A DNA stretch of 53,248 nucleotides, from assembly GCA_026391555.1 (NCBI GenBank), contig JAPLEB010000110.1, positions 1-53,248 of the forward strand, read 5' to 3'. A program made the position numbers and the translations under genes. Positions 30,724 through 39,819 of the stretch are shown here, piece by piece. Position 1 is the first letter of the stretch, and every line of letters starts with the position of its first letter. The DNA comes from Bacteroidia bacterium. Lineage in GTDB: Bacteria > Bacteroidota > Bacteroidia > Bacteroidales > VadinHA17. The notes under the pieces were generated by a model, which made no database searches, was not told the DNA's origin, and saw only the letters and a list, made by a program, of their open reading frames with translations.

Positions 30724-32193
30724 TTATAGTTTTTCAGATGAACTTTCACTATTCTTATTATACCTCTTCCAGAGATAAAAAACCGGGATGCCCAAAAGAA
30801 CAATTCCTAAACCCGGAAAAGTATAATTCGGTTTATATATTAACAGAATAACCATAATGCTAAAGGTGGTCAGGATATAAATTGCAGGTATAAGCGGGTA
30901 GCCAAATGCTTTATAGGGCCTGGGGATATCAGGTCGTTTTACCCTGAGAACAAATATAGCCAGAATTGTTAAGGTAAAGAATATTAAAACAGCAAAGATC
31001 ACATAATCAAGAAGATTACTGTATGTCCCTGATAAACATAATAATACAGCCCATACACCTTGAACAGCAAGCCCAAAGCCAGGCACTCCTTTTTTATTAA
31101 TTTCACCCACCTTCCTGAAAAACAGACCATCTTTTGCCATGGCGTAATATACTCTTGGACCTGCCATAATAAGACCATGGTTACAACCAAAGGTGCTGAC
31201 CATAATAAATATTGCCATAATAATTGCAGCATAATCTCCAAAGACAACGCTCATTGCAGATGTCGCTACCCTGTCGTCGGTAGCAAACTGAATCCCACGG
31301 CTTAAAGCATCTGCACCATCGGGAGATCCCGATAGAGGAAGAACTTTGATATAGACGAAGTTAGTGAGCATATATATTACTGAAACAATGAACGTTCCAA
31401 AGAAAAGGCTTAAAGGAACATTCCTTTTCGGATTAATAACCTCACCTGAAATATATGTAACATTATACCAGGCATCTGCAGCAAATAAGGAACCAACCAG
31501 AGCAGTTCCTATTGCTGCTATCAGGGCAAATCCTACAAGAGGTATTATCTGGTTATCAGTACCAACCTGACTTGCCTGCCAGAAAACCTCCTTATTGATT
31601 TCCAGAGAATTAATGTTTTTTGTTGCCAGAAATCCTATCGCAATAAAACCGAAAAGAGCTATAACTTTAGTTGATGAAAAAATGTTAGCTACTGTCTTGC
31701 CAGTTACTATTCCCCTGGTATTAAGCCAGGTTAGAAATGAGATCATAGCGATGGCAATAACCATTGTACTGTTGATTTTCAAAGGACCCAGATGCAATAA
31801 AATATTCTTTTCAGAAATCCATGGGAAAAGAACCCCGCTGAATTTGGCAAATGCCACAGCAACAGCAGCGATCGATCCACACTGAATTACGAGAAAAGTT
31901 GTCCAGCCAAAGAGAAATCCGAGCAATGGGTGGTAAGCTTCCTTCAGATAGACATACTGGCCACCTACATGTGGCATCATTGAAGCAAGCTCTCCATAGC
32001 TTATTGCTCCGATAACAGTTATTACACCTGTAATAAGCCAGACCACCATCAGCCATCCGGGAGATCCAACATTCCTGGCTATGTCAGCACTCACAATAAA
32101 GATCCCGGAGCCGATCATTGCTCCGGCAACAATCGAAATTCCGTCGAAAAGGTTAACACGTTTCTGAAGGAGATGGTTTTCTGACTGCATCAT
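30724..32193 (-). CDS. APC-superfamily amino acid permease
   Basis: A 489-residue inner-membrane transporter with about 12 hydrophobic segments. The first-helix motif DGISIVAGAMIGSGIF with the unwound G-S-G is the APC substrate site, as in the LAT/AdiC-like groups. The loop YVYLKEAYHPLLGF and the helix-6 region GSLFAADAWYNVTYISGEV fit the LAT/basic amino acid branch. The C-terminus after the last helix is short and charged. No neighbour indicates the amino acid. Confidence 0.88.
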   Translation of the reverse strand: MMQSENHLLQKRVNLFDGISIVAGAMIGSGIFIVSADIARNVGSPGWLMVVWLITGVITVIGAISYGELASMMPHVGGQYVYLKEAYHPLLGFLFGWTTFLVIQCGSIAAVAVAFAKFSGVLFPWISEKNILLHLGPLKINSTMVIAIAMISFLTWLNTRGIVTGKTVANIFSSTKVIALFGFIAIGFLATKNINSLEINKEVFWQASQVGTDNQIIPLVGFALIAAIGTALVGSLFAADAWYNVTYISGEVINPKRNVPLSLFFGTFIVSVIYMLTNFVYIKVLPLSGSPDGADALSRGIQFATDDRVATSAMSVVFGDYAAIIMAIFIMVSTFGCNHGLIMAGPRVYYAMAKDGLFFRKVGEINKKGVPGFGLAVQGVWAVLLCLSGTYSNLLDYVIFAVLIFFTLTILAIFVLRVKRPDIPRPYKAFGYPLIPAIYILTTFSIMVILLIYKPNYTFPGLGIVLLGIPVFYLWKRYNKNSESSSEKL

Positions 32194-32248
32194 TTCAAAT
32201 TATATCCGGTAAAAATAATTAATCAAATGAGACTATTGATAACATTGT

Positions 32249-32278
32249 TTTGATTCGGTCAAAAAATGATTAAATTTG
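32249..32278 (+). promoter_or_regulatory. Promoter of the sulfatase gene (TTTG-N18-TAAATTTG)
   Basis: TTTG at 32249-32252 and TAAATTTG at 32271-32278 match the Bacteroidota -33/-7 consensus, with an 18-bp spacer. The start codon is 33 bp further on. Confidence 0.6.
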
Positions 32279-32310
32279 TTTTTGCCCTGAAATCACTGTG
32301 ATAAAAATAT

Positions 32311-33711
32311 ATGAGAGCAATTAATTATTTGGCGCTATTGTGTAGCGGGGTTTCTTCCCAGGTGGCATGTCAAGCTCAAGATAATTCGAAGGATCGTCCT
32401 AACATCATACTATTAATGGCAGATGATTTGGGATGGGGTGATGTAGGCTTTAACGGTAATATTGTGATTAAAACACCGGGTTTGGACCAGATGGCTTCCG
32501 AAGGGATGGTGTTCGAGCGTTTCTACGCCGGTTCTGCCGTTAGTTCGCCAACACGAGGAAGTTGCATTACAGGACGTAATCCTTTTAGGTATGGAATCTA
32601 TTTTGCCAACGAAGGAATGATTAAAAAAGAGGAAATTACCCTTTCCGAGGTAGCTATAAAAATCGGGTACACAACCGGACATTTTGGGAAATGGCACCTC
32701 GGGACTTTTTCAACAACTGTCCCCGATGGACGCAGAGGGGGATCGGGAGAAGCATATAGTCCTCCATGGGAGAATGGATTTGATCAGTGTTTTTCTACCG
32801 AGCAAGCAGTGCCGACATGGAATCCTATGAAAAACCAACCATTTGAAAACCCCACAAGATACTGGACAGGACCGGGGAAATATGCTTCCGGGAACCTGGA
32901 AGGAGACGATTCGAGGGTGATTATGGACAGAGTGATCCCATTTATTGGCAATGCTGCTAAAAGTAATACCCCATTTCTTGCGGTTGTTTGGTTTCATACC
33001 CCCCATAGTCCTGTCGTAGCAGGGCCTAAATACCTTGAAATGTATAAACAGTATGACGAAAATAAGCAACATTACTATGGCTGTATTACCGCCATGGACG
33101 AACAAGTTGCAAGGCTGCGTAATGAACTAAAACGACTAAAAATAGACGATAATACCTTGGTTACATTCTGTTCTGATAATGGACCGGCAGGGGAAGGTGG
33201 AGGAACAAAACAATACGCCGGAGAACGTCAACAAGGAGTAACCGGTGGATTTCGAGGGAGAAAAGGCTGCTTGTATGAAGGAGGACTCAGAGTCCCCGGA
33301 ATTATTGTTTGGCCTTCGCGTATTAAGGGTGGCCAGCGCACTCAATTTCCGGCGGTGACCTGCGATTACTTTACTACCATACTCGGTTTATGGGGATTTG
33401 AATTACCCAAACGTCCTTACGATGGAATAAATCTGATGCCCGCCATCGACGGAAAAATGATGAAACGTCCCGGATTTATAGGCTTCCAGATACCTACACA
33501 GATATCAATGGTGACGCAAAATTATAAATTAATAGCTCCTGATAAAAAAGAATTTGAGTTATTTAATCTTGTAGAAGACAAATATGAGCAAAAAAATATT
33601 GCGGCAGCTCACTCTGACTTGGTTGAACAAATGAAGAAAGAACTGCTTCAATGGGTTGAATCATGCAAAAATAGTGATAATGGTGGCGATTATAAAGACA
33701 ATGAGGATTAA
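32311..33711 (+). CDS. Sulfatase (Ser-type, S1 family)
   Basis: The product has 466 residues. It hydrolyses sulfate esters, probably on a polysaccharide, after conversion of an active-site residue to formylglycine. The site is S78-S-P-T-R82 followed by GSCITGR, so it is the serine form that needs the radical enzyme anSME for maturation; none is in the window. Other residues: MADDLGWGDVG (metal Asp pair), HFGKWHLG, HTPHSP and CSDNGPAGEGG. An N-terminal signal-like stretch ends near CQAQ. Arginine codons differ from neighbours (13 of 22 are CGN here; 4 of 15 in the LacI gene), a hint of later acquisition. It stands alone under its own promoter. Confidence 0.9.
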   Translation: MRAINYLALLCSGVSSQVACQAQDNSKDRPNIILLMADDLGWGDVGFNGNIVIKTPGLDQMASEGMVFERFYAGSAVSSPTRGSCITGRNPFRYGIYFANEGMIKKEEITLSEVAIKIGYTTGHFGKWHLGTFSTTVPDGRRGGSGEAYSPPWENGFDQCFSTEQAVPTWNPMKNQPFENPTRYWTGPGKYASGNLEGDDSRVIMDRVIPFIGNAAKSNTPFLAVVWFHTPHSPVVAGPKYLEMYKQYDENKQHYYGCITAMDEQVARLRNELKRLKIDDNTLVTFCSDNGPAGEGGGTKQYAGERQQGVTGGFRGRKGCLYEGGLRVPGIIVWPSRIKGGQRTQFPAVTCDYFTTILGLWGFELPKRPYDGINLMPAIDGKMMKRPGFIGFQIPTQISMVTQNYKLIAPDKKEFELFNLVEDKYEQKNIAAAHSDLVEQMKKELLQWVESCKNSDNGGDYKDNED

Positions 33712-33815
33712 ACGTCATTGCACTTTTGTTACATCACGAACTTTTAGTTTAAACACTATATGAAAAAACACCTTGCAATAGAAGAGGTTTTTGGGTTCAA
33801 ACCATAAACTGCAAT

Positions 33816-36467
33816 TTAGTTAACAAAAGGAACTTCTTTCCCCGTAAGCCTTACCCTTCCTGTAAGCGCCTGCGTAAACTGCGGATCGAGATATTCTTTG
33901 AACCCGGGTTGTTTGCCGCCAACTGAAACAATAAAATACCCTGGTTCAATTACCCTCTTATCCTTACTATTAATAATTGAGAACTGTCTTGGCACCAGGG
34001 TGAATTCAACCTCTTTACTTTCACCAGACTTCAATGATATCCTTTTAAACCCTTCAAGCTGACGGATAGGTCTGGGAGTGGAAGCCTTCTCATCAGAAAG
34101 GTAAAGTTGAACAACCTCTTCCCCAAAAACTTTCCCGGAATTTGTGACCGTGACTTTTACTTTAATAATTTCACCGGCAACAGCTTTTTCAGGTATTGAT
34201 AAGTTACTATAGGTGAAGGTTGTATAACTTAGCCCGTAACCAAAGGGATAAAGTGGCTCCCGGGTAAAGAACCTGTAGGTTTTTCCGGTCATATCATAGT
34301 TTTCAAACGCGGGGATCTGATCAATTGATTTGTAGTATGTTACAGGTAACCGTCCAGCTGGATTATAATCACCAAAGAGAACATCAGCCACTGCATTACC
34401 TCCCTGTTGTCCGCCATAACCCGCGAGCAATATTACAGCCGCTTTCTCCTGGGCTTTGTTTACCGATAATGCCCCTCCGCTTGTAAGTACAACGATTACA
34501 GGTTTTCCTGTTGCAGTAACAGCATCGAGTAGCTGCTCCTGAGCAGCAGGAAGATTGAGATTTGTGCGGTCGCCTCCGGTAAATCCTTCAATCCTGATCG
34601 CCATCTCCTCCCCTTCCAGCCGTTGTGATAAACCAAGAACCAGAACTACCGCATCAGCTTCTTTTGCAACTGCCAGAGCTTTTTCCACAAGACCAACACG
34701 TGGTCTTGCCCAGAGAAGCTTCATATCAGCATCACCTGCATAGTTGCGGTATAAAACTTCAACTTTGTATTTTATTCCTGCTTTTAGCTCAACAGCTTTC
34801 TCCTTGTGAAAAGCATGGTGATCTCCTTTGTAAGAAAGGAATTTCCCCCCTTCGAACAAAATGTCAAATCCCGAGGAGCCCCATGAACCCAGGTAATAAG
34901 TTCCGCTTTCAGGCGGTACAAGCCATGTTGTCCATTTAATCCCGAAATCATCATCGGGCATATCCTGTCGTGGAGAAAGATGCTCCCAATAAAAATCGAT
35001 ATTATCATCAACCCGTGTAAATAGAGGTTCGCCCTTCATCTCACGATTGTTGTAGTATTCTCCAAAAACTCCCTGCTTTCCATCTTCTGTTAAAAGATAA
35101 CGTGATGGGATCGGTGTAAGATTATGAATGCCATCTGCCAGATCGCTTCCTTCAGCATAAATAACTTTTGTATCAGGTGCAACCTTATTTGTTATACCTC
35201 TCAGAATAGTGACAGGATCTTTGGGTATACCGTTATAATTTCCAATAAGTGATTCAAAATTATCAGCATTAGGGCCGATTACCGCAATTGTTTTAATTTC
35301 TTTAGAAAGAGGAAGTACATTGTTCTCATTCTTAAGGAGGACAATTGATTTTTGAGCAGCTTCACGTGAAAGTGTATTATTGTAATCGGAACAATTGACA
35401 AAGAAAGGTATCTGTGCGTATGTGACAATTTCATCGGGATCGAACATACCAAGTTTAAATCTTGCAGTGAAAATTCTTTTAACAGCTACATCAATGTCAG
35501 CTTCCGTAAGCAAGCCTCTCTCTATAGATGTCATAAGGTTTTTGTAATCTGACCCACATTCAAGGTCTGTGCCGGCTTTTACAGCCTGGGCCGCAGCTTC
35601 AGCAGGGTCTTTTGCAAAATTGGTGAATTTATAAAAGTCTGATATGGCTCCACAGTCTGAAACAATATAACCTTTGAAGCCCCATTCATTACGCAGTATA
35701 CCATATAATAGAGGGTTAGCACAGCACGGAAAATCCCTGAACATGTTATAGGCTCCCATCACTGAGTATACCCCGGCATCCATTACAAGGGTACGAAAAG
35801 CGGGAAGATATGTCTCCCTGAGATCTGATTCACTTACCTTGGCATTGAAAGAATGTCTTAGCGGTTCCGGACCTGAATGTACGGCATAATGTTTTGCCGT
35901 AGCAACAACTTTAAGATATTTTGGATCGTCACCCTGAAGACCTTTTACAAACTCGAGTCCCATTCTACCTGTAAGATATGGATCCTCGCCATAAGTCTCA
36001 TGACCTCTTCCCCATCGCGGATCACGGAAAATATTGATATTAGGCGACCAGAATGTAAGTCCCTGGTATATGCCTGTTTTGCCTCTTCGTTGGAACTCAT
36101 GAAATTTTGCCCTTGCCTCATCTGAAATGGCATTTGCCACATTGAACATCAAATCTTCATCCCACGAGTTAGCAATTGTAATTGACTGTGGAAAAACTGT
36201 GGCATAACCAGCTCTTGCAACACCGTGCAAAGCTTCATTCCACCAGTTGTAAGCCGGAATACCCAAACGGGGGATTGCCGGTGCAGTGTAGACCAGCTGG
36301 TCAGCTTTTTCCTTAATAGTCATCCTCGAAATCAGGTCAACCACTCTCTCTTCTGTGGAAAGTGCCGGGTTTTGAAATGCATATTTGTATACAGGTTGCT
36401 GTGCTGAAGCAACATAACAGGTTGTAATAAAATTTACAAGCAGAATTAAGTACAATACCTTTTTCAT
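33816..36467 (-). CDS. GH3 beta-glucosidase/xylosidase with PA14 insert
   Basis: An 883-residue secreted glycosidase with a signal peptide (MKKVLYLILLVNFITTCYVASAQ). Order: GH3 TIM barrel with nucleophile Asp271 in VSDCGAIS; the first part of the alpha/beta sandwich (IAVIGPNADNFE); a PA14 domain from about residue 460 to 600 (GVFGEYYNNREMKGEPLF to VLYRNYAGDADMKLLWAR); the rest of the sandwich; and an Fn3-like C-terminus (GEEVVQLYLSDEKAS). The PA14 insertion is typical of BglX-like enzymes on large plant glucans or xylans and can shape the active-site entrance. It may belong to the GH105-kduI-kduD set on the same strand, 104 bp downstream of kduD. Confidence 0.92.
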   Translation of the reverse strand: MKKVLYLILLVNFITTCYVASAQQPVYKYAFQNPALSTEERVVDLISRMTIKEKADQLVYTAPAIPRLGIPAYNWWNEALHGVARAGYATVFPQSITIANSWDEDLMFNVANAISDEARAKFHEFQRRGKTGIYQGLTFWSPNINIFRDPRWGRGHETYGEDPYLTGRMGLEFVKGLQGDDPKYLKVVATAKHYAVHSGPEPLRHSFNAKVSESDLRETYLPAFRTLVMDAGVYSVMGAYNMFRDFPCCANPLLYGILRNEWGFKGYIVSDCGAISDFYKFTNFAKDPAEAAAQAVKAGTDLECGSDYKNLMTSIERGLLTEADIDVAVKRIFTARFKLGMFDPDEIVTYAQIPFFVNCSDYNNTLSREAAQKSIVLLKNENNVLPLSKEIKTIAVIGPNADNFESLIGNYNGIPKDPVTILRGITNKVAPDTKVIYAEGSDLADGIHNLTPIPSRYLLTEDGKQGVFGEYYNNREMKGEPLFTRVDDNIDFYWEHLSPRQDMPDDDFGIKWTTWLVPPESGTYYLGSWGSSGFDILFEGGKFLSYKGDHHAFHKEKAVELKAGIKYKVEVLYRNYAGDADMKLLWARPRVGLVEKALAVAKEADAVVLVLGLSQRLEGEEMAIRIEGFTGGDRTNLNLPAAQEQLLDAVTATGKPVIVVLTSGGALSVNKAQEKAAVILLAGYGGQQGGNAVADVLFGDYNPAGRLPVTYYKSIDQIPAFENYDMTGKTYRFFTREPLYPFGYGLSYTTFTYSNLSIPEKAVAGEIIKVKVTVTNSGKVFGEEVVQLYLSDEKASTPRPIRQLEGFKRISLKSGESKEVEFTLVPRQFSIINSKDKRVIEPGYFIVSVGGKQPGFKEYLDPQFTQALTGRVRLTGKEVPFVN

Positions 36468-36571
36468 CGTAAAATCATTTTTAAAGGATTGACAAAGTAT
36501 AAAAAAACCACCGGATATGAAAAGAAAATTTATTCTTTACAACTTGAGCATAATGTAAACTCTGTCTTATC

Positions 36572-37366
36572 TTAGAGATCGTTTTCCCCCTTCACATAAC
36601 CGAAGTTGGCAAGTATCCCGCCATCAACATAGAGAATGTGCCCGTTTACAAAGTTGCTGGCTTTTGATGCAAGAAAGAGAGCTGCATTTGCAACATCCTC
36701 CGGTTCGCCCCATCTGCCTGCCGGCGTGCGGGTCATAACAAGGTCATTAAAAGGATGCCCATTTTCGCGTATGGGAGCAGTCTGAGAGGTGGCGATATAA
36801 CCCGGACCTATTCCATTTATCTGAATATTGTACTTCGCCCATTCACATGTCATATTCTGAGTGAGGAGTTTCAGTCCACCTTTTGCAGACGCATAAGCCG
36901 AAACAGTGTTTCGTCCATATACACTCATCATCGAACACATATTGATGATCTTACCGCTACGTTTTTTAATCATGTTAGGAGCCACACGTTTTGAAATAAT
37001 AAGTGGCGCTACCAGATCAACGTCAATTACCTGCTTATAGTCAGAAATTGCCATTTCAAGTATTGGAATCCTCTTGATAATGCCGGCATTATTTACAAGA
37101 ATATCAATAGTGCCTACTGATTTTTCAATCAGGCTAATTCCCTTATCAACATCTTTTTCATCGGTAACATTGAATTTCAGAGTAAATACATCGAGCCCTT
37201 GCTTATTAAAGCTCTCTTTGCAGCTCAGAAGCTTATCATCCTGCAGGTCGTTAACACACACTTTTGCACCGGCCCTGGCAAGTAACAACCCAACTGCTAA
37301 TCCAATACCGTGTGTGCCCCCGGTTACGAGGGCAACTTTTCCTGTGAGATCGAATAAGTCTTTCAT
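36572..37366 (-). CDS. kduD: KduD-like 2-dehydro-3-deoxy-D-gluconate 5-dehydrogenase (SDR)
   Basis: A 264-residue short-chain dehydrogenase with the NAD(P) motif TGGTHGIG (16-23), NNAG, YASAK and a C-terminal VNGHILYVDGG. It resembles gluconate 5-dehydrogenase/KduD proteins. Placed downstream of kduI with a 104-bp spacer, it most likely reduces the 2,5-diketo product of KduI to 2-keto-3-deoxygluconate. Gluconate 5-dehydrogenase activity is the alternative. Confidence 0.88.
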   Translation of the reverse strand: MKDLFDLTGKVALVTGGTHGIGLAVGLLLARAGAKVCVNDLQDDKLLSCKESFNKQGLDVFTLKFNVTDEKDVDKGISLIEKSVGTIDILVNNAGIIKRIPILEMAISDYKQVIDVDLVAPLIISKRVAPNMIKKRSGKIINMCSMMSVYGRNTVSAYASAKGGLKLLTQNMTCEWAKYNIQINGIGPGYIATSQTAPIRENGHPFNDLVMTRTPAGRWGEPEDVANAALFLASKASNFVNGHILYVDGGILANFGYVKGENDL

Positions 37367-37429
37367 ATAGAATCTTTAAAATAACACATAAATAAAAAGA
37401 ATTCGTCTGCATATTTTTTTACCCCTATT

Positions 37430-37469
37430 CCGATAGCTATCGGGACCCCCAAGGGGGGTTTGGGGGTCC
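37430..37469. repeat. Double palindrome downstream of kduI
   Basis: CCGATAGCTATCGG (37430-37443) is a perfect 14-bp palindrome. It shares its last base with a second hairpin whose 10-bp arms (37443-37452 and 37460-37469) are perfectly complementary around a G-rich 7-base loop. The second hairpin ends right at the kduI stop codon (37470-37472). No T-run follows on the minus strand, so it is not a standard terminator; a REP-like mobile hairpin or a 3'-end stabiliser is more likely. Confidence 0.8.
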
Positions 37470-38306
37470 TTACTTCAGCGTGTCCGGCATCCTCACATCC
37501 ATGTCTCCGTAGTTGAGGTTCTCCCCTGCCATTCCCCAGATAAATGTATAATTTGAGGTGCCTGCTGCACTATGTATGCTCCACGATGGAGACAGAACAG
37601 CCTGTTCGTTTTTCATCCAGATGTGCCTCGTTTCATCAGGGTCTCCTATGAAATGACAAATTGCCTGCTGCTCAGGTACTTCAAAATAAAAATATGCCTC
37701 CATCCTACGATTATGAGTATGAACCGGCATAGTGTTCCAAACGCTGCCTGGTTTTAATTCGGTCATCCCCATCTGCAACTGGCATGTTTCAATTACGCTG
37801 TTAACAAGTAACTTATTCACAGTCCTGTGGTTTGAAGACTCCATGTTTCCAAGAACAACAACCTCAGCATCGGCAAGTGTTACTTTTTTTGATGGATATG
37901 CATGATGCGCTGGCGCTGAATTAATATAAAGCTTCGCTGGTTTTTTTGCATCAACCGACTTAAAAACGACATCCCGTGTACCTTTTCCAAGGTATAGAGC
38001 TTCTTTAAATCCAATTTTATAGGTTTTTCCTCCCGCATCAATAACAGCGCCTCCCCCAACATTAATTATACCCATTTCCCTTCTGTCAAGAAACTGCTCC
38101 GCTTTTAGTTCATCGGCTGTTTCCAGTTTTAATTGTTTTTTTACCGGCATTGCCCCACCGACTATGTACCTGTCGTACATCGAATAAACCAGGGATATTT
38201 CATCATGAATTAATACATTTTCAATTAAGAATTCCTTCCTTAGCTTGTCGGTTCCATAATTCATAAAATCATCGGGATGTGCTGCGTAACGAAGTTCTAG
38301 TTTCAT
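37470..38306 (-). CDS. kduI: 5-keto-4-deoxyuronate isomerase
   Basis: A 278-residue zinc isomerase that converts 5-keto-4-deoxyuronate (from unsaturated uronic acids) to 2,5-diketo-3-deoxygluconate. The metal set matches E. coli KduI in position: His196 and His198 in PVHTHNRRMEAY, Glu203 and His245 (SWSIHSAAG). The length equals the family's. Upstream lies the GH105 hydrolase, downstream kduD, so all three act in sequence on pectin or ulvan-type unsaturated oligomers. Confidence 0.96.
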   Translation of the reverse strand: MKLELRYAAHPDDFMNYGTDKLRKEFLIENVLIHDEISLVYSMYDRYIVGGAMPVKKQLKLETADELKAEQFLDRREMGIINVGGGAVIDAGGKTYKIGFKEALYLGKGTRDVVFKSVDAKKPAKLYINSAPAHHAYPSKKVTLADAEVVVLGNMESSNHRTVNKLLVNSVIETCQLQMGMTELKPGSVWNTMPVHTHNRRMEAYFYFEVPEQQAICHFIGDPDETRHIWMKNEQAVLSPSWSIHSAAGTSNYTFIWGMAGENLNYGDMDVRMPDTLK

Positions 38307-38342
38307 AATATCTTAATTTAACAAAAATTTCAAAAAATAAAT

Positions 38343-38443
38343 GGCGTCAGGCGACTGGCGTCAGGCGTCAGGTTTAAGATGTAATATGTTTTAGGCATAT
38401 ACTGCAGCCAGTAGCCTGTAGCCTGTTGCCTGTTGCCCGTTCA
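38343..38443. repeat. Heptamer repeat tract with two facing arms (GH105-kduI spacer)
   Basis: Left arm: GGCGTCA, GGCGACT, GGCGTCA, GGCGTCA (38343-38370). Right arm: CAGTAGC, CTGTAGC, CTGTTGC, CTGTTGC, CCGTTCA (38409-38443). The last unit carries the stop codon of the GH105 gene (TGA on the minus strand). Unit sequences resemble those of the arcC-arcB tract (CTGTTGC shared exactly). Confidence 0.88.
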
Positions 38444-39598
38444 CAGTATTCCCTTATCTATCAGCCTCGTAATCTCTGTTCCTGCCATAAGAAATCCGCC
38501 AACTCCATATACCTCTGTCATTTCCTTTGTAACAGCTTTTGGATCAGCTCCTATAGGTTGAATAAATCCGACTTTCCCGTCGGGCCATACTGATGTTACC
38601 ATTGATTTCCATCCTTTTACGATTGCAGGAAGATATGTCTCTTTATCGAGATACCCGTTATTCACACCCCAGGCGAGTCCGAATACGAAGAATGTTGTTG
38701 CGCTCATTTCAGGATTCGGATAGCTTTCAGGGTCCAAAAGACTGGCATGCCAAAATCCGTCTTCAGATTGTAGTGAAAGAAGTTTTACAGCCATCTCCTT
38801 AAATATTGTTACAAAATAATCCTTATGCTCATATTTAGCAGGAAGCTCCCTTATTATAATCGGTAGACCGGCAAACACCCAGCCATTACCTCGTCCCCAG
38901 AATACTTTCGCACCGTTTGCCTCCTTCTTAGTAAAATAATTCGAATCCCTGAAATAGAGATGCTCATCTTTATCATACAAATAGTCAGTTGTAAACTTAT
39001 ATTCCTGGTACAAGAAGTCGAGATATTTTTTCTTTCCGGTAACATTCGCCATTTTAGCCCATACTGTTGGAGCCATAAAGAGCGCATCGCACCACGACCA
39101 TCTCTGCTGTGACGAGTATTCTTTTGTTTTAACGAACAGAAGTTCTCCCTTTGACGGATATTTCATTATCTGATCAAAATAAGCTCGCATTGGCTTTATC
39201 ATGTTTTTGTCTTTATACTTCCTGAACAACTCAATATAGGCCTGACCAACACAATAATCATCAGCATGGTATTTGCGAAGAGGATTTTCATTAATATTAT
39301 ATGTCCAGTTGAGTTTCCCCGAAATTTCTTTCAGCCATTCATAATACGAATCATTGCCGGCTATCCCTGCCCATTCAACCATACCTGAATATAAAGCTGC
39401 ATTAGTCCATTCTCCGGGAGCATGCGTGAGAGGTGTTCTGACCTGCCAGTCTGCCACTGCTTTAAGCACAGTTTTGATATCGGTTTTATTGATATCAGGT
39501 TTAAATGAAGAGATATTTTGCCCCTGTGAATAGACTGAATAAGAGCTGATTAATAGAACGACTAATAAAAGACCCCTTTTGATTTTCATTTTTTTCAA
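38441..39598 (-). CDS. GH105 unsaturated rhamnogalacturonyl/glucuronyl hydrolase
   Basis: A 385-residue secreted enzyme with signal peptide (hydrophobic residues 9-24, cleavage near SQG). It is an (alpha/alpha)6 barrel of the YteR/YesR type. Aspartates at 113/114 (HADDYCVGQAY) and 171 (WSWCDALFMAP) fit the two catalytic/hydration positions; GRGNGWVFAGL is a strong family signature. It removes unsaturated uronic acid from the non-reducing end of lyase products, feeding KduI and KduD encoded downstream. Confidence 0.92.
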   Translation of the reverse strand: MKKMKIKRGLLLVVLLISSYSVYSQGQNISSFKPDINKTDIKTVLKAVADWQVRTPLTHAPGEWTNAALYSGMVEWAGIAGNDSYYEWLKEISGKLNWTYNINENPLRKYHADDYCVGQAYIELFRKYKDKNMIKPMRAYFDQIMKYPSKGELLFVKTKEYSSQQRWSWCDALFMAPTVWAKMANVTGKKKYLDFLYQEYKFTTDYLYDKDEHLYFRDSNYFTKKEANGAKVFWGRGNGWVFAGLPIIIRELPAKYEHKDYFVTIFKEMAVKLLSLQSEDGFWHASLLDPESYPNPEMSATTFFVFGLAWGVNNGYLDKETYLPAIVKGWKSMVTSVWPDGKVGFIQPIGADPKAVTKEMTEVYGVGGFLMAGTEITRLIDKGIL

Positions 39599-39626
39599 TT
39601 TTAAATATGTAAGTTTTCAGTTTAAA

Positions 39627-39656
39627 CAAAAATACATTCTTTGGCGGGAAAGACAA
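39627..39656 (-). promoter_or_regulatory. Promoter of the GH105-kduI-kduD group (TTG-N19-TATTTTTG)
   Basis: On the minus strand TTG (39656-39654) and TATTTTTG (39634-39627) match the Bacteroidota consensus, with a 19-bp spacer. The predicted start point is about 20 bp before the GH105 ATG. The 221-bp spacer 39599-39819 thus holds two divergent promoters of pectin and uronate genes. Confidence 0.6.
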
Positions 39657-39729
39657 TTTATTTCTTTTTCATTTTCCTCCTGAATGAGCTGTGAAAGTAT
39701 TAAATAATGTTAAACACTTAATATATTTC

Positions 39730-39760
39730 TTGATTAATTGAATTGAAATTCATAATTTCG
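39730..39760 (+). promoter_or_regulatory. Promoter of the uxaC operon (TTG-N20-TAATTTCG)
   Basis: TTG (39730-39732) and TAATTTCG (39753-39760) fit -33/-7 elements, with one mismatch in the second and a 20-bp spacer. It lies 60 bp before the uxaC ATG. No clear LacI-type palindrome was recognised by eye. Confidence 0.45.
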
Positions 39761-39819
39761 TGATCGTTAACGAAACAAATTTTTCAAATTTATATAATTT
39801 TATAACCCCAAAGAAAAAT

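Noticed and set aside
37443-37469. Intrinsic terminator for kduI
   Set aside because: On the minus strand the hairpin is not followed by T residues, so a standard terminator is unlikely.
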